Assembly (NCBI GenBank): GCA_014871385.1
Contig: CM026426.1
Coordinates: forward strand, 49,897,263 to 49,961,262
DNA: 64,000 nt
Source: Ceratodon purpureus
Lineage: Eukaryota > Streptophyta > Bryopsida > Pseudoditrichales > Ditrichaceae
Reading direction: 5' to 3'
Part shown: positions 22,307 through 34,289 of the stretch, piece by piece
How positions within the stretch are numbered: the stretch's first letter is position 1
Layout of the letters: each line of letters starts with the position of its first letter
The notes under the pieces: generated by a model
The model's database searches: none
What the model saw: only the letters and a program-made list of their open reading frames with translations
What the model was told of the DNA's origin: nothing
Translations under genes and position numbers: made by a program

Positions 22307-23881
22307 ATGCGGGAGGTGTACCGGGGCATTGAGGGTGCTTCACCGTCAGGATCATCTCACGATGATAACAGCTCCGACCATATGTTAACACCGATGTCTT
22401 CGGTTCTGCCAGAGAGGATGGGGACCCCACCCACATCGTTGCAAAGCAATGGGAGTGATCCACGTAACACCGGAAGAGGACTAGAGGACTAGAGGACTTG
22501 GTAGCGTCACTGCAGAGTGAATTGGCGGACACAGTGGAGGATCTGGAGTACACGAAGGGTAAGGTTGCTGCTCTACAGGCTGAGATTGAAACAACTCGAA
22601 AGTCCGTGACGAGCAAAGGGGAGGAGGCAAATTCAATCAAACAACAGGTAGAGTTTGTAACGAAGGCTGTGCAAAAATTCTCAATGGGTGGTGGCACTCC
22701 AGGACGCATAGAAACAGGACATGGACCATTCAAGCCTCTTATGAGGCATGCTACAGCACCTCCTGCAAAGACTGTGACAACGTCCGTTGATCTCTTGGAG
22801 GGTAGTGGAAGTGGAGCGGACATAGTCAGTTTGATAAGTGGAGACACACTTAACGTCATCTTGGAGACGAAGTCAAGGTATCGCCATCACCACCGGTCGA
22901 TCTTCAAGACGTTGCTGATCCCAACCATGCCTGTGGAGATGCCCACGCTTTGGACTGTACTCCTGTGCATACAACAGGGGGAGTGGGGATAGAGGAATGT
23001 AATGTCGAGAACGCCCAAATAGAAGGTAGGTATTTTGTGGATTTCTACCAAATTATGAGTGAGAGCTTTGTCGACCTAAACCCTTAGCGTACACGTGGGA
23101 CTCGCCTGTACCAGAATTGCTGATTTTGCCTCCTTAGCAGTGGCAGAGATGCTCGCGACAACGACGGTTTTTGGACGTCCGAGAAGCGGCCACACAAAAA
23201 GATTGAAACAGCTACGGATCGACACAGACATCTCCGAAGACTCTATGATGGTGATGGGCAAGTCATTGGAAGCTAAACAGGCGGCAAAGGATCTAAAGGA
23301 TAAGATGTCAAGGCAGAAGCGCAAACCAAAGCGCCTTGGAGAGACCGATGCAACACAAAACTTGGCTCCGAGAACGGGACATGTACTTTCTTCGACCACA
23401 TGTCTTTTTAAATGCAGCGTGAACAATCTCCATGTTTTACATGTTTACAATACTGTGCATCTCCGATGGATTCACGGCATGCAGAGGGCGTAAATAAACG
23501 CTGTAACGACCTAAGACCTGACCAGAGTCGCCCTTGTTGAACGTGGTGCTAGAAAACATGTAAGTGGCATCACCTGTGCAGGATCCGATCAGGGTCCACA
23601 AAGATGTGTGGATATTGCATCCGGAACATCATGGCACTGCCGTGGCGAGAGGAAGAGCAGGGACACACTACAAGGTCCAGAAGTCAAAACAACCGCGAGA
23701 TAGGCCATGCAACGTGGGGGTGCAGTGGGTGCTTGTGCAGGACGTCTTCGTTCCTAGAGTCGTGCGAATGTATGCTGCGAAACAAGGGCACTTACGAGCC
23801 ATGGAGGATGCACTTGAATCTTCTTCCGCAGAAGCAATGTGGGTGATGTGGAACACCGATTACCTTTTAAAAATTGTGTAG
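22307..23881 (+). pseudogene. Downstream exons of the CACTA-type gene: coiled coil and C-terminal beta domain
   Basis: A Ser/Pro-rich piece (22307-22492) leads into a coiled coil (22498-22690, LVASLQSELADTVEDLEYTK). The two are in different frames across a short ggactagaggactagaggac duplication. A basic segment follows (23200-23340, with MSRQKRKPKRLGE). The last piece, 23564-23881, has WILHPEHHGTAVARGRAG and MWVMWNTDYLL, which I match to the small C-terminal domain common in plant CACTA second proteins. Splice borders between the pieces were not resolved. Product and function beyond that are not clear. Confidence 0.4.
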
Positions 23882-25028
23882 TGTCTCCCTGTGCATGCGG
23901 TAGTTGCTAGAATGTTCTCAATGTACCGCACAGATCGGAGTGTAGAGAAGCTTTTCTAAGATGTCACCTGGTAGCCAGACGTTCATGCAGCATAGAGGCG
24001 ACATTGGTGCCGCCATATCACTGTTAAAGTCCCCGAAGAGTCATGAAGATGGAAGACTCCTCTGGAGCAGACAAAGATGTGCATTGTTAAATAATCGACG
24101 TCCTCGATATGCAGTAGTCCGGTATTGGAATAAACATTCTCTCCAGTATTCTATTTTCTATCACTGCGACACCGTGCAGTCCATGATTCCAAACACAACT
24201 TGTCAATCCAAATGTCATCTCGAATGTTATATTCACACGCCTCCCTTTTACAGTTTTCTCGGTTCGATGCTAGACGTGATGACCATTAGCTACAATATCC
24301 CATATATTATGCAAAGAGGATATGCTTCACTGGGACGGATATATCGCACCCTAACCGACACCCGCATCGACAGCATACGTGGACGATCACAAAATACCTT
24401 AATCTGATGGTGTACAAACTCGAATATAAAGCACCCGATGTTGTCCACATGTATGGTCGTACTAAAAATGATTGGACAGAGGAGAAGTGTTCAATCCGAC
24501 GGCCACCTCGGGAAACATCGAACGGCCACAATTTGATACATCCGACGGACCCAAGCATTCACATCCAATAAATGAGATCTCTCACTACAAAGAAAACCCC
24601 TTGCCATCAAGAAGAAAACAAGTGAAAGGTGTTGGGATCAAGAGCAGTCCTCGAATTCGGGTTCATGGTAATCTTACCAAGAGAAAGGGGGTTTCTATCA
24701 AGTGAAACATCTTGTGACCATCAAGAGGGTATGTAGCAGCACCATGGGAGGATGACGTGGAAGTCTGATGTGGCAAAACTAGAGGTCTTGAACGATTTCG
24801 TAGATTTCAGTCGCTGGAATTTTACACAGGATGTGTACATGATGAAGCCATGTCCGCACTATGGAAATATCGTTCAGAAATATGCACTAGTAGATTTGCA
24901 GCAGTCGGAATCTAGTTTTGTGTTAAGAAAAATTAACATGTTTCCCTGTTTTCCGATCTAGGGTTTAGTTAGCCGTGCACTTGTTTCTGATCTAGGATTA
25001 CGTTCCGAAAGACTACAAGAGAAGAAAG
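23882..25028. other. Mostly non-coding; weak frames only
   Basis: A 148-codon plus frame (23961-24407) shows no recognisable motif. About 24500-24590 contains ATCCGACGGACCCAAGCAT, similar to a stretch near 41715-41745, so a dispersed repeat may lie here. The 5' exons of the formamidase gene should be in or left of this region but I could not place them. Confidence 0.4.
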
Positions 25029-25767
25029 AAATTAAATTCCCGGGCCTAAATCACCCTGGGCTTATCGGCATTGCCCCATCCCATGAGCTTCTCAACATCT
25101 GGAACGAGGGTAAGAAGGGGCTTGTAGACAAGAGAGTGGATGCTCTCACTTTGGACAAGCACTTGTACACTTGCCCTCTTGCTCTTCTTCCCAACTCTAC
25201 GGAAGCTCTTTTCGGGAAGGTAAAGTCTTAACCCTTGATATCATGTGTTAGGATCTGCTGTAATGCATAGCTTCAGATGTAAATTGCTTGTAGCAGCGAT
25301 CTGCATTTCAAGGTTTGCTCAGATTCTGGTCTGGATATGGCGGCGATATGTTACGCCGTAAAGAAGGGAAGCAAGGATTGGGAGAGAATCGCAACGGAAG
25401 CATGCCGAACCAATCCCGGGCAAGAGAACGGAGGCAATTGCGACATCAAGAATCTGAGCAGGGGTTGCATGGTATACTTCCCTGTTTTCATTGAAGGAGC
25501 CAACCTTTCCATGGATGATATGCATTTCTCTAAGGGTGATGGCGAGGTCTCCTTCTGTGGTGCCATTGAGATGAGCGGGTTCCTAAAGCTCAAGTATGGC
25601 GCCTTCTCTCCACACCTAAACTTGTTCTGAATTTTCTCTTTGAATCTCTTACCATTATGAGATCAGGTTGAGAATGTGAGCTGATCCAATGACTAGTGTG
25701 TATGTGAATCAGGTGCTCGATCATGCGCAGAGTAATGGAGCAGTGCTTTATTCCCATGGGCCTAGGC
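25029..25767 (+). pseudogene. Formamidase/acetamidase gene, 5' part (three exons), cut by the MULE
   Basis: Formamidase hydrolyses formamide to formate and ammonia. Exon at about 25029-25219: KFPGLNHPGLIG and APSHELLNIWNEG, then donor AAG|GTAAAG. Exon at about 25323-25593: WERIATEACRTNPGQENGG, NCDIKNLSRG and SFCGAIEMSGF, the family's signature block. Third exon from 25713: CSIMRRVMEQCFIPMG, in phase with the previous one, broken at 25767. The rest of this exon (NGNPIFEIGP) resumes at 40242, after the 14.5-kb MULE. No stop or frameshift appears in these three exons, so the gene was probably intact when the MULE entered. N-terminal exons were not found in the window. Confidence 0.85.
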
Positions 25768-25900
25768 GGGGAAAGTTCGTATGTGAGCGAAGAGCGGAGA
25801 GCACAGAATGGAGAGCACAGAATTGACAATTACCCAAATTTTCAAAAGCAAAGTAGACCCTATAACCGTGGAAAATTACTAAAATAAGGCATGAGTTTGT
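25768..25900 (+). repeat. Left terminal inverted repeat of the MULE
   Basis: It starts GGGGAAAGTTCGTATGTGAG. The shared inner words GAGAGCACAGAATGG and ATAACCGTGGA occur in inverted orientation near the right end. Confidence 0.7.
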
Positions 25901-26329
25901 TACTTTTTTTTAGGAAAAGAGTATATTACCGTGGAATTCAGGGTTATCGCTGGTAATAATTTCTTACGTTTGTTTATTGAGGTACAAATTAGGGCTGATG
26001 TCATGATGACGTCATGCATTAAATCCTTTAGATTTTGTCCCTTATTGGATCTAGATACGAGTATTCTAGCATGATGTTCTTAGATAATATAGAGAATTCT
26101 AGGAATAAGAAAACTCGAAACAAACAAAAAGAAATGGTCTTAAAAGTTCATGGAATATTTCAGAGTTCGTGTACAATAATGGAGTAGCTGAAACCAAGAT
26201 GTATACCAAGTCAGACTGCTTGTCTTGGTCGAAGAATTCTCCGTCTTTAGATAAGACCATTCCTACCTTAAGTGTCAAGCAACAATCTATATAAACCTTA
26301 GCAGACGTCCTTGAAGTTGTATTAGCTCA

Positions 26330-26893
26330 ATGATTTCTGTAGAACTTAAGCGTGTACTTGCTAGGGAGTTGTCTGAAGGTATGGGAGATTCATTTGAGGT
26401 CGTTGCTTCTGAAACGATTTTACAGGATTTGCTTAAGCGGATGGCGAATGGGCCTAACCCCTGGGATCATATAGATAGTAGTGCAACGCAGGGTTGGACT
26501 CCTCTGACTGTAATCACGTTTGAAGACGTCGAGAGCGCTCGTGCTCTGTCGAAGAGGTGGAAGCTTGAGATTGTCAGCAGTCCTGAAGACGCATGCCTTC
26601 GGCTAGCGAGGTGGGATTACTTTTCGTACGAGGGTCGCCATTGGAGTCCGAAGGACAAATACGAAGTTAATCGGTTCAACATCAACTAGAGTGTTTTTAT
26701 GAGTTCGTGGAAACTTGCAAATCCAGTTTACAACGAGAGGTTAGAGACAACGTTTCTTGGAGAACTTAGTTGCGTTGAGTTAGATCAGTTGAGGACATTG
26801 CTATTGGCCAATGGGAATCAGGTCTTGGATGTGCCGGAAGGAGAGAAAATTTCTCCAAGAGATGGTATCTGGATCTCTCCCAAGAATAGGTAA
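26330..26893 (+). pseudogene. Small MULE-borne gene of unknown function, one TAG
   Basis: ATG at 26330 and a single frame to TAA 26893 (about 187 codons), broken only by TAG 26687-26689. A possible TATA (CTATATAAAC) lies 40 bp upstream near 26288. The protein is of mixed composition with no signal or membrane segment; short blocks such as WDYFSYEGRHW and GDGIWISPKNR-like endings (DGIWISPKNR) are visible. I recognise no domain. It sits between the left TIR and the 3' end of the methyltransferase-like gene, convergent to it. It may be an accessory protein of the element, like the second proteins of other MULEs. Confidence 0.5.
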
Positions 26894-27175
26894 CATGGCT
26901 ATGGACATGGGTGAGAGTTTGAATGATTAAGAAATAAATTACAGCGCAATATAAATTATGAGCATTTCTTTTGTAACATTTCATTCTTCATGTTATATTT
27001 TGAGCATTATAGTTGTGACATTTCATCCTTTACATACACGGAGACCAATTGGAAATGAGAATCATAACTACTTTAGGGTGTTTGGAGTAGAGTAGACGAA
27101 AGATTATGCAATCAATTCCAATTAAATCGAATCAGATCAGATGAAAACAATGAAAGACTGAAGCCTCCTTAAAAC

Positions 27176-30100
27176 TCAGAACATGCTACAATTGCTACTT
27201 CCACTCTCAGAACTAGATGACTCTGAATCTCCTTCTACAGCCTCTGCATCAACGAATAGAAGGGCCTTGGGATCAAAAGTAGTTGGCCGACTAGGAACAT
27301 ATGTAAGGGCTCCAGATTGAAACGCCTGTGCTAAGCCCTCTGCGTAGTACGGGAGTATAAAAGGCTGAATTGGGCTGGAATGAAGACGCCACGATAGAGT
27401 GGACAGCGCTCTTGGCCCACGTAGCGGTGTTGCCGAAACTACTCTGCAATGGAGAAGCGATTGTAGTTAGATCGAGTACGTAGAGCTGCAAAGAGAAGCA
27501 ATGCTTGGATAATTTGAATAAAGAATAGAAGACTTACACCACTTATCAGGTCTTGCTCTCTGTGGAGGCGCTTCGTCTGTTGCTGCAGACCTAGGATGTT
27601 TAGGAGGGCAGATAGCGGATGGTCTAGCCATGTACGGTTTGAGAATGGCGTTGAATATGGCTTCGTCATCCTCAAAAGCTAGAATGTGATGACCAATAGC
27701 TTGGCAAGCTTGATGGAGGCCCCTGAAACTCGGGGAGTAACAAAGAAATGAGGAATCGTGGAAAAAATGAGAGGAATAATTCAACAGAGATATGTATGAA
27801 TAGTTACCTGTCCCTGCATTCCAGTCGAGGACTATGTCGCCGGGCTTAGAAAGCTCTCCAATTATGCTCTGCATCATCTCATGGGTTTTATCCCTTGGTC
27901 CTCTCCACGGAACGTCCCCATTCATTTGTTGCGACTCCGCATCGGTCCAGTTGAAAATGGCATCACTCTCCGTAATGTTGAGGACCCCATGTATCAACTG
28001 GGATTTCTTCGTCTGGAAGGAGAAATTATTGCCACTACGAACGTAGACGCGAATCCAGAACCGCATAGTCTGCAGTCAAGCAAAAGTAGTGAGTAAAATT
28101 AAGTGGAAGGGTTATCAATAAGTAAAGAGAAGGAAATGTTTAGGGAAAATTACCAAGTTCTCGGGGTTCGTAGGAGAAGTCAGGCCGAGTACATTGACGC
28201 CCCACCAGTCCTTGAAAAGCACGAAGTCATTACCCTTAGCTTCTTCCTTGATATCCTTAGCCAGCTTCTGATCACTGTTGTAGATGAGGCAGAGGGCACC
28301 ATCTTTCTGCAGGTATTGATCTGCAAAATGGAAGATGTCGTACACATAATCCTTGTAGCGAGAGTTCCAAGGCGGAATACTCGTGGGGGGATTGGAAACG
28401 GAAGGGACGGGAAGATTCTCAGGGATGTCGGCAATGATCAAGTCGACTCCCAGATGGTCCTCTTGTTTGCATCTGTCCGGAACTCTGTTTTGGCGGCCTG
28501 CTCCAAACTTGAGGAAACAAGAAAGCAGAGTTAGAAACTATAAAACGAGTAGAGGTGGATGTATCCAAGAAATGTCAAAATATCGGAACATACCTTGCGA
28601 ATGAAGTCTTGAGTCTTGATCCAATCTGGGTCGACGCCACCTTTTCTCTCCAGTCTCTTATTTCGCCGCAACATGGAATCCACAGATGAGTTGAAGACAG
28701 AAACATGTCTGGAAATCGAAGCTCCAGCCGAAGAAGTTGTTTGAGGATATAGTTTGGCCTTCCTTTGCTCAATGAGACTTCGTGTGATCGCAGAAGCACT
28801 AATGGATGAAGGCGCATTCGCTGTGGTTGACATTGGCATTGGGATGTCTATAGTTGGAGAAGCGTTGGGTGTCTCCTTCCCTGGTGAGGAAGACTCAGCC
28901 CCAGTATCTTGTGAGGTCTGGGACTTCGAACCCAGAGTTCGCGGTCGCCGAGCTCTCCCTCTCTTTGGTTGAGGTGCAGATGATTGGCTCTGATGTTCTT
29001 TGTCATCTTCAGAAGCTTCATTGGAGTCTTCAACGACCGACGCTCGAATATCAAGTAATGATTTGACATCGGCCTTAGAATCAACTGTAAAACCACGGAG
29101 GCAATCTAGATACCAACATCCTGCCTCCAAGTGGGGAGCTTTGTACCTCTTCAATTGCTGAGGAGAGTAGATACACTGGTCCGAGCCTCTCTGGATCCAT
29201 GAAATAAAGTACTTCGGGAGTTGTTGGACAGTGATGGCGCCTTTTGGAAGAAGCTCTATCTTGAAGTACCTAGTGTGGGCTAATTTTGAATGACTTAGTA
29301 TGTGGGAGAGAGGAACGGCAGGATTTGAAATGCACTTATGTTTGAGTAAAGAATCATACCGGTAAGTGACTCGCTTGACAACATCTTCCGTTCCAAGGAA
29401 TTTCGTGAAAATAGTCTTCTTATCAAAAGTCTTCTTAGCCTTGGATCCAAGGAATGCCAGGAATGCTCTGTCCCAAAGGAGAGTATGCCAACTCTCCACG
29501 TAATCGCCTGGTCGCTGAACATCAGGGGAGGCATTCCAATTGATGTCCAGCTCCTTAGCCTTACACATGTCCTCGAACTCTTGGATGACCCCTTCTTCCA
29601 ACTACAAGAGACAGTCAGCAGAATTAGACTACGACAATTAAAGTGGTAGAATGACAACGACATTTTCAGTTCTGGAAATAAGGGAGCATACCCCTGCCCA
29701 TAATGAAGCCCTGTTTAGCCAACGGTCGAGGTCAGCTTCCTTGAACTCCGGTGGTGGGAACCTATAAGATTGCCTTGAAGTCGGAGAGGAGTTCCACCAC
29801 CTCAACCAACGAGCTTTGTACTAGGGTTCCACTGCCGCCGGCACAATCTTCTGCAGCTTGTCCAATGTCATCTCAGGTTTGTTGACATCGCTGAAGTGGC
29901 GGTTAATCTGCAATTAGAACTGAACAGTTAGCATTATGTAATTAGAAGTACATAGGAGATGGGAACAAATCAGCTTAAGAAGAAGTGATTAAGGATACAC
30001 CTCAGCAAGGAAGTCGTCACCAATTTTGGGATTCGCAATAGCCAAGTACTTGGTGATGTCCTTCTTCTTGACAGCATCGATAAAGTTGTTTGATGCAGTC

Positions 30101-33100
30101 GTCATTGCATCCCAAACTCCAGATCCAGATTGATCATGTTTTGGCGTGTTCTCCATGTATGCTCTAGCTCCCTGATCCGAGGCGACGACAATCTCCCTCT
30201 GTACAACGAGAATGTGTTAAATTCAATGTACAAACTACTTGAAATGCATTAGTTAAAGTAAGGATCAGAACGAATGTAGCAGCTGAGTCATGGAATAAAT
30301 TCTTACTCGGTATAGGAAAGCAATGAAAACCTTCGTTGTCAAAGTGAACCATCGGTCCTTTGCGTGTTTGTTCTGCACACAGATTTCAAACTCTTCTGGG
30401 CTTAGGAGATCTTTGAATTCTTCTAACTTCATGACACCGAAAGAGCGGATGCGGAATAACTTCGCTGGAAGATTACTCTTCACATGGTCATTCTCAGTAG
30501 ACCTGTGGACAAAAGAAACTGTTTAGAAAACACTTCATAATAGAAGGATGACCCGAAATCAAATTTGAGAAATTGTACAACCAAAATTCTTACTAGTTGA
30601 TGTCGTGCATGGCATAGAGAAGATTGCCCACTTGGCCGCGGGGGTCCAAAATGATGCAATGCACGGAGATGTGCCAAGCTGGGTCGTCGGCATGATGCTT
30701 GTTGATGTGTCGTAACCGAGCTGAAAGGCGATGGTTACCTTCCCATACAAAAAACATTTTGCCACTGAAGTGATTGAGGTCATCGTCTCCTTCGAGGTCG
30801 GCTTCGAAGGCTTCGTTAGCTCTGCGCCAGCATAGACTCCACTTTGCCTTCACTTCCTCCGTGACATCCATTGACATCTCTTTAGTGTTGAACATGGAAA
30901 TGTACATCACGCGGTCCCTATCTCTGTAACCCTTCACGAACTCCCTCTCCAGATGTTGCACGCCCATTTCGCCAACCGGTCTCACTTTTGCCATTGCGAC
31001 CATTTTACACAATGGGACAAGCAGGCGAGACTTCCTCAAGGGCTGAATACGAACGCCATTGATGACGTTGATCGAGTCAACTTTATGCTGTGTTCGATGA
31101 AGCAATTCTCCTTGTATAGCGTCTTTCAAATCCAAAGGCTTTGATGATGATGGCAACACGTCCTCTGTTTGAGTAAACTCAAGTACCTGCCATCAGCCAT
31201 AGAAAAGAACAATCAAACTCAACAATGCAGATACTTAATAATGGAATTTACCAGTCACTTAGAGATTTTCTCATAAATGAAAGAGTAGGAAAAAAACATC
31301 TCAAATTTCATCTATGGCACCAAGCATCAAGGCTGTGCCACTCTACAAGGAGCCCTTCCATAGTACCGTCTAGCCTCTCTACTATTCCAATGATGGCGCC
31401 TCCTCCAGAACCGCCTGGTTTGACGGCAAGCGCTGGGCAGTATTGCCGGAAGGGCAAACACTACATGGGCTGGCCTCCTCAACACCAAAGGTGAAGCTGG
31501 AGGATTTGGCGAAGACGGCGGTGTACCAAGACGTGGCCAGGTGGGCATGTACACCAGAGAGGTGGGCTCATAAACAGGCGACGTAGGCATGTACTGGGGT
31601 GACTGGACGTCGAAAGGTCCAGTATCTACACCTAAAGGAATGGCTAAATCACAGGTACAAAGACGCTCATCCTCTGGGTCTGACAGGTCTGAAAGGTTGA
31701 TCACAGAGATTGGAGCATTGACAGACATGTCGAGAGCATCAGAGTCTACCTAGAAGTACAAGGCATTTGAGGAAGTTAGAGTTTTCAAATCATTTGAAAG
31801 AACTATCAAATGCTCAACTTGAATTATTTAGGATAATAAGAACATGTGTATCCAAAAAATGAAAACATCAGTAACTATACCTCAGTCTCCTCAGGTCCCT
31901 TGCTTTAACTCTCGGTCTCCATGTTCTGCTGCGAAGTATCCTGTAATTCATAAAAAATGCACTAATGTCAATTAATAAAAACATTCTCTCCCCTACTGAT
32001 CGGTTCTCATGTATAGAGAAAATCCATGCACGGAAGATTATACATTTTCACACCTTAATACAAACAGAACAACCTCTGCTAAGTAGAATAAACAAAAGAA
32101 ACAAAATGCATTCAAAATATAACTTAATTCAGAGATAGGTAATAATATGAGAGGGATAGGGAGAGGGAGCGGCACAGGGGTAGGGAGAAGGACAGGGACA
32201 GGGAGAGTGAGGGAGAGAGGGAGGGGCAGAGACAGGGAGAGTGAGGGCAAAAGAGAGAAGCAGGGACAGGGAGAGTAAGAGAGAGATAGAGGAGCAGAGA
32301 CAGGGAGTGACCGCGAGAGAGAGGGACAGGGAGTGGGAGCGGGACAGGGAGAAATACAGGGGGAGGGAACGGCACAAGGAAAGGGAGACGGAGAGGGACT
32401 GGGAGAGAGACGAGAGGGGACAAGGAGAGTGAGGGAGAGATAGAGAAGCAAGGACAGGGAGTGAACGAGAAGGAGAGGCAAATAAACAGGGAGAGAGAAA
32501 ATTAAACGATTAAAAAATCATTGAAACAAAATTAAAAAAATTAGAAGGGTCGATCGAATTGAATTTTTTTTTTTAAAAAAATACCATATTGCCTTATCGG
32601 AGGCTTACGCCTCCTCGGCTCAGATAATGAAGAGGGGATTTTTTGCCTTAGCAACTCCCTGCCCAGCCTGCATCTCTCCAAGCCTCAGCAGAGGCCGGGG
32701 ATAAAGCCTCCGCGGCACTGGTGTCTGCTCCGAAAGCAGACACCAGGCCGGTTTGATCCAATTGACTTTTAAAAAAAAAAATACCATATTGCCTCATCGG
32801 AGGCTTACGCCTCCTTGGCTCAAATAATGAAGAGGGGATTGTTTGCCTTAGCAGCTCCCTGCCCAGCCTGCATCTCTCCAAGCCTCAAGCAGAGGCCGGT
32901 GGAAAAGCCTCCGAGGCTCTCATAAGTGACCAAGACTCCGTTTCCCCCTACTCCGCATCAACCCCAAATTCCCAACAAGCCCCATCACTCCCGTCAATCC
33001 GAATTCCCGACAACAAACCCAAACACGCAATTCGCCCCAACACACCCGAGTACCATTAAGTCCCAATCCCCAACATTCGAGTCTAAATCCTCAATACCCA

Positions 33101-34289
33101 ACACAATCCCCAACACCCAACACAATCCCCAAGCCAAGCTGCGAATCTCCAAGCTCGTATAAACCTCATCAAACCGAAAGTTGAAGTACCCATCAAGCCC
33201 ATGAAATCGAAAGCTCACCAAACCCATCAAACCGAAAGCTCAAGCACAAGCAGCGAAATCCCTCAACAATCTACCGACATTCTCCCTTCAAGCTCCCAAC
33301 AACCTCCCAACAACTCGTTATAGCTCTCCTACCTCGTCGTCGTCATCGTCGAGCAGGTCCTCGAGCTCGCCGTCGACCTGGTCCCCGTGCTGGACTTCGA
33401 GCTGGTCCGCGAGCTCACCTTCTCCATCGACGGCACCGACCTGCGCTCCAGGGGCTATCTGCACATCATCCTCTTGGCCACGGCCTCCCACATTCTCCTC
33501 TCTCTGCGCAGCCATAGCTCTCCCTCCTTCTCCTGCGTCTAAGATTCCTTGCCTTGCTCGCCTCGCTTCTACTCGAAGATGCTCTAGTTCAATGCACTCT
33601 CCAACAGTAGAGAGCCTTGGTTGATCCCCGACCCCTCTCATCCACTTGGTGCTTTGTATAAAAATAGCTTACATTTGAATCCATGATTCACCTGTGTCAA
33701 GTGTCGTAGCCCCTCTCATTGAGACTTAGAGCGAACCTCACACTCTTCAATCAAACTATTCAATGAATAACGTTTCACAAATATAGTCTATTATACATAA
33801 AATTCACAATAGCGTGGTTCTAGACGGATTAGAAATATTTACCTTATCGGAGTTTAAATACAGATCTGATTGAGAATCAGGCTCCCCTGTCAAAAACTCA
33901 TTGAATGTAATCGAAGGTTGCGGAGACTCTACTTTTTGACTACAATTAAAGACTAATTCTTCCGTCATGGCCTCATCTGCACCACCACTTAAGAATACCT
34001 CCTGTTCCTGCTCGTGATTCTAGACGACTGTGTTCTCTAAAAACTCTTCCTTCTCCTCTACTATGGAGTCCAGAATGAGTTTACGAAGGCTAGAGAACTT
34101 CAAAGCTACAGGCAGACCTCCTCCTCTTCTTTTCACGGGTGCACTCAAATGGTCACCTTTAAAATTTACCTTCTTACGTGATGCTCTCCTCTTTCTGGCT
34201 CTTCTATTCGTAAAATCAGTGCGGCCAGGTTTCCTTCTCCGTTTAGGAGTAACATAAGTGGAGGGAGATGGCCCTCCACTCTGCTTCAT
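27176..34289 (-). CDS. Multi-exon protein with ParB-like domain and beta-class methyltransferase-like domain, carried by the MULE
   Basis: Exons I can place on minus: 34289-33843, 31940-31881, 31749-(end unclear), 31186-30594, 30502-30307, 30198-30001, 29907-29692, 29601-28594, 28507-28154, 28063-27808, 27722-27538 and 27443-27176 (TGA), with GT..AG borders. A basic N-terminus leads to a ParB-like region (exons 31186-30307): AKVRPVGEMGVQHLEREF, then VWEGNHRLSA and VHCIILDPRGQ. A Ser-rich linker follows (28.7-29.1 kb). The last exons carry LIIADIPENLP (motif IV position), FKDWWGVNVLGL, SKPGDIVLDWNAGTG (motif I) and ILAFEDDEA (motif II), in the IV-before-I order of beta-class N4/N6 methyltransferases. 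The DPPY catalytic tetrad is DIPE here. TAG occurs at 34020, 29821 and across the 30594/30502 junction, TAA in exon 2, and the 27808/27722 junction is off by one base. Target and activity are unknown. Confidence 0.62.
32150..32915. repeat. Purine-rich simple repeat and 200-bp-spaced direct repeat in an intron
   Basis: About 32150-32500 is a GGGACAGGGAGAGTGAG-type purine run; the Ser/Leu/Pro frames read on its other strand are artefacts. About 130 bp starting ATACCATATTGCC at 32581 recurs at 32781 with few changes, each copy containing an inverted GGAGGCTTACGCCTCC word. Both lie in the large second intron of the methyltransferase-like gene. Confidence 0.8.
33318..33641 (-). other. Isolated acidic frame in the large intron
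   Basis: A 107-codon frame, Glu/Asp/Gly/Val rich and ending DDDDDEVGEL, lies between exons 1 and 2 of the methyltransferase-like gene and is more GC-rich than its surroundings. It may be an unplaced exon or a small insertion. I recognise nothing in it. Confidence 0.3.

Noticed and set aside
32038-32481. Frames on both strands made of Ser/Leu/Pro or Arg/Glu
   Set aside because: Translation of a GGGACAGGGAGAG simple repeat.
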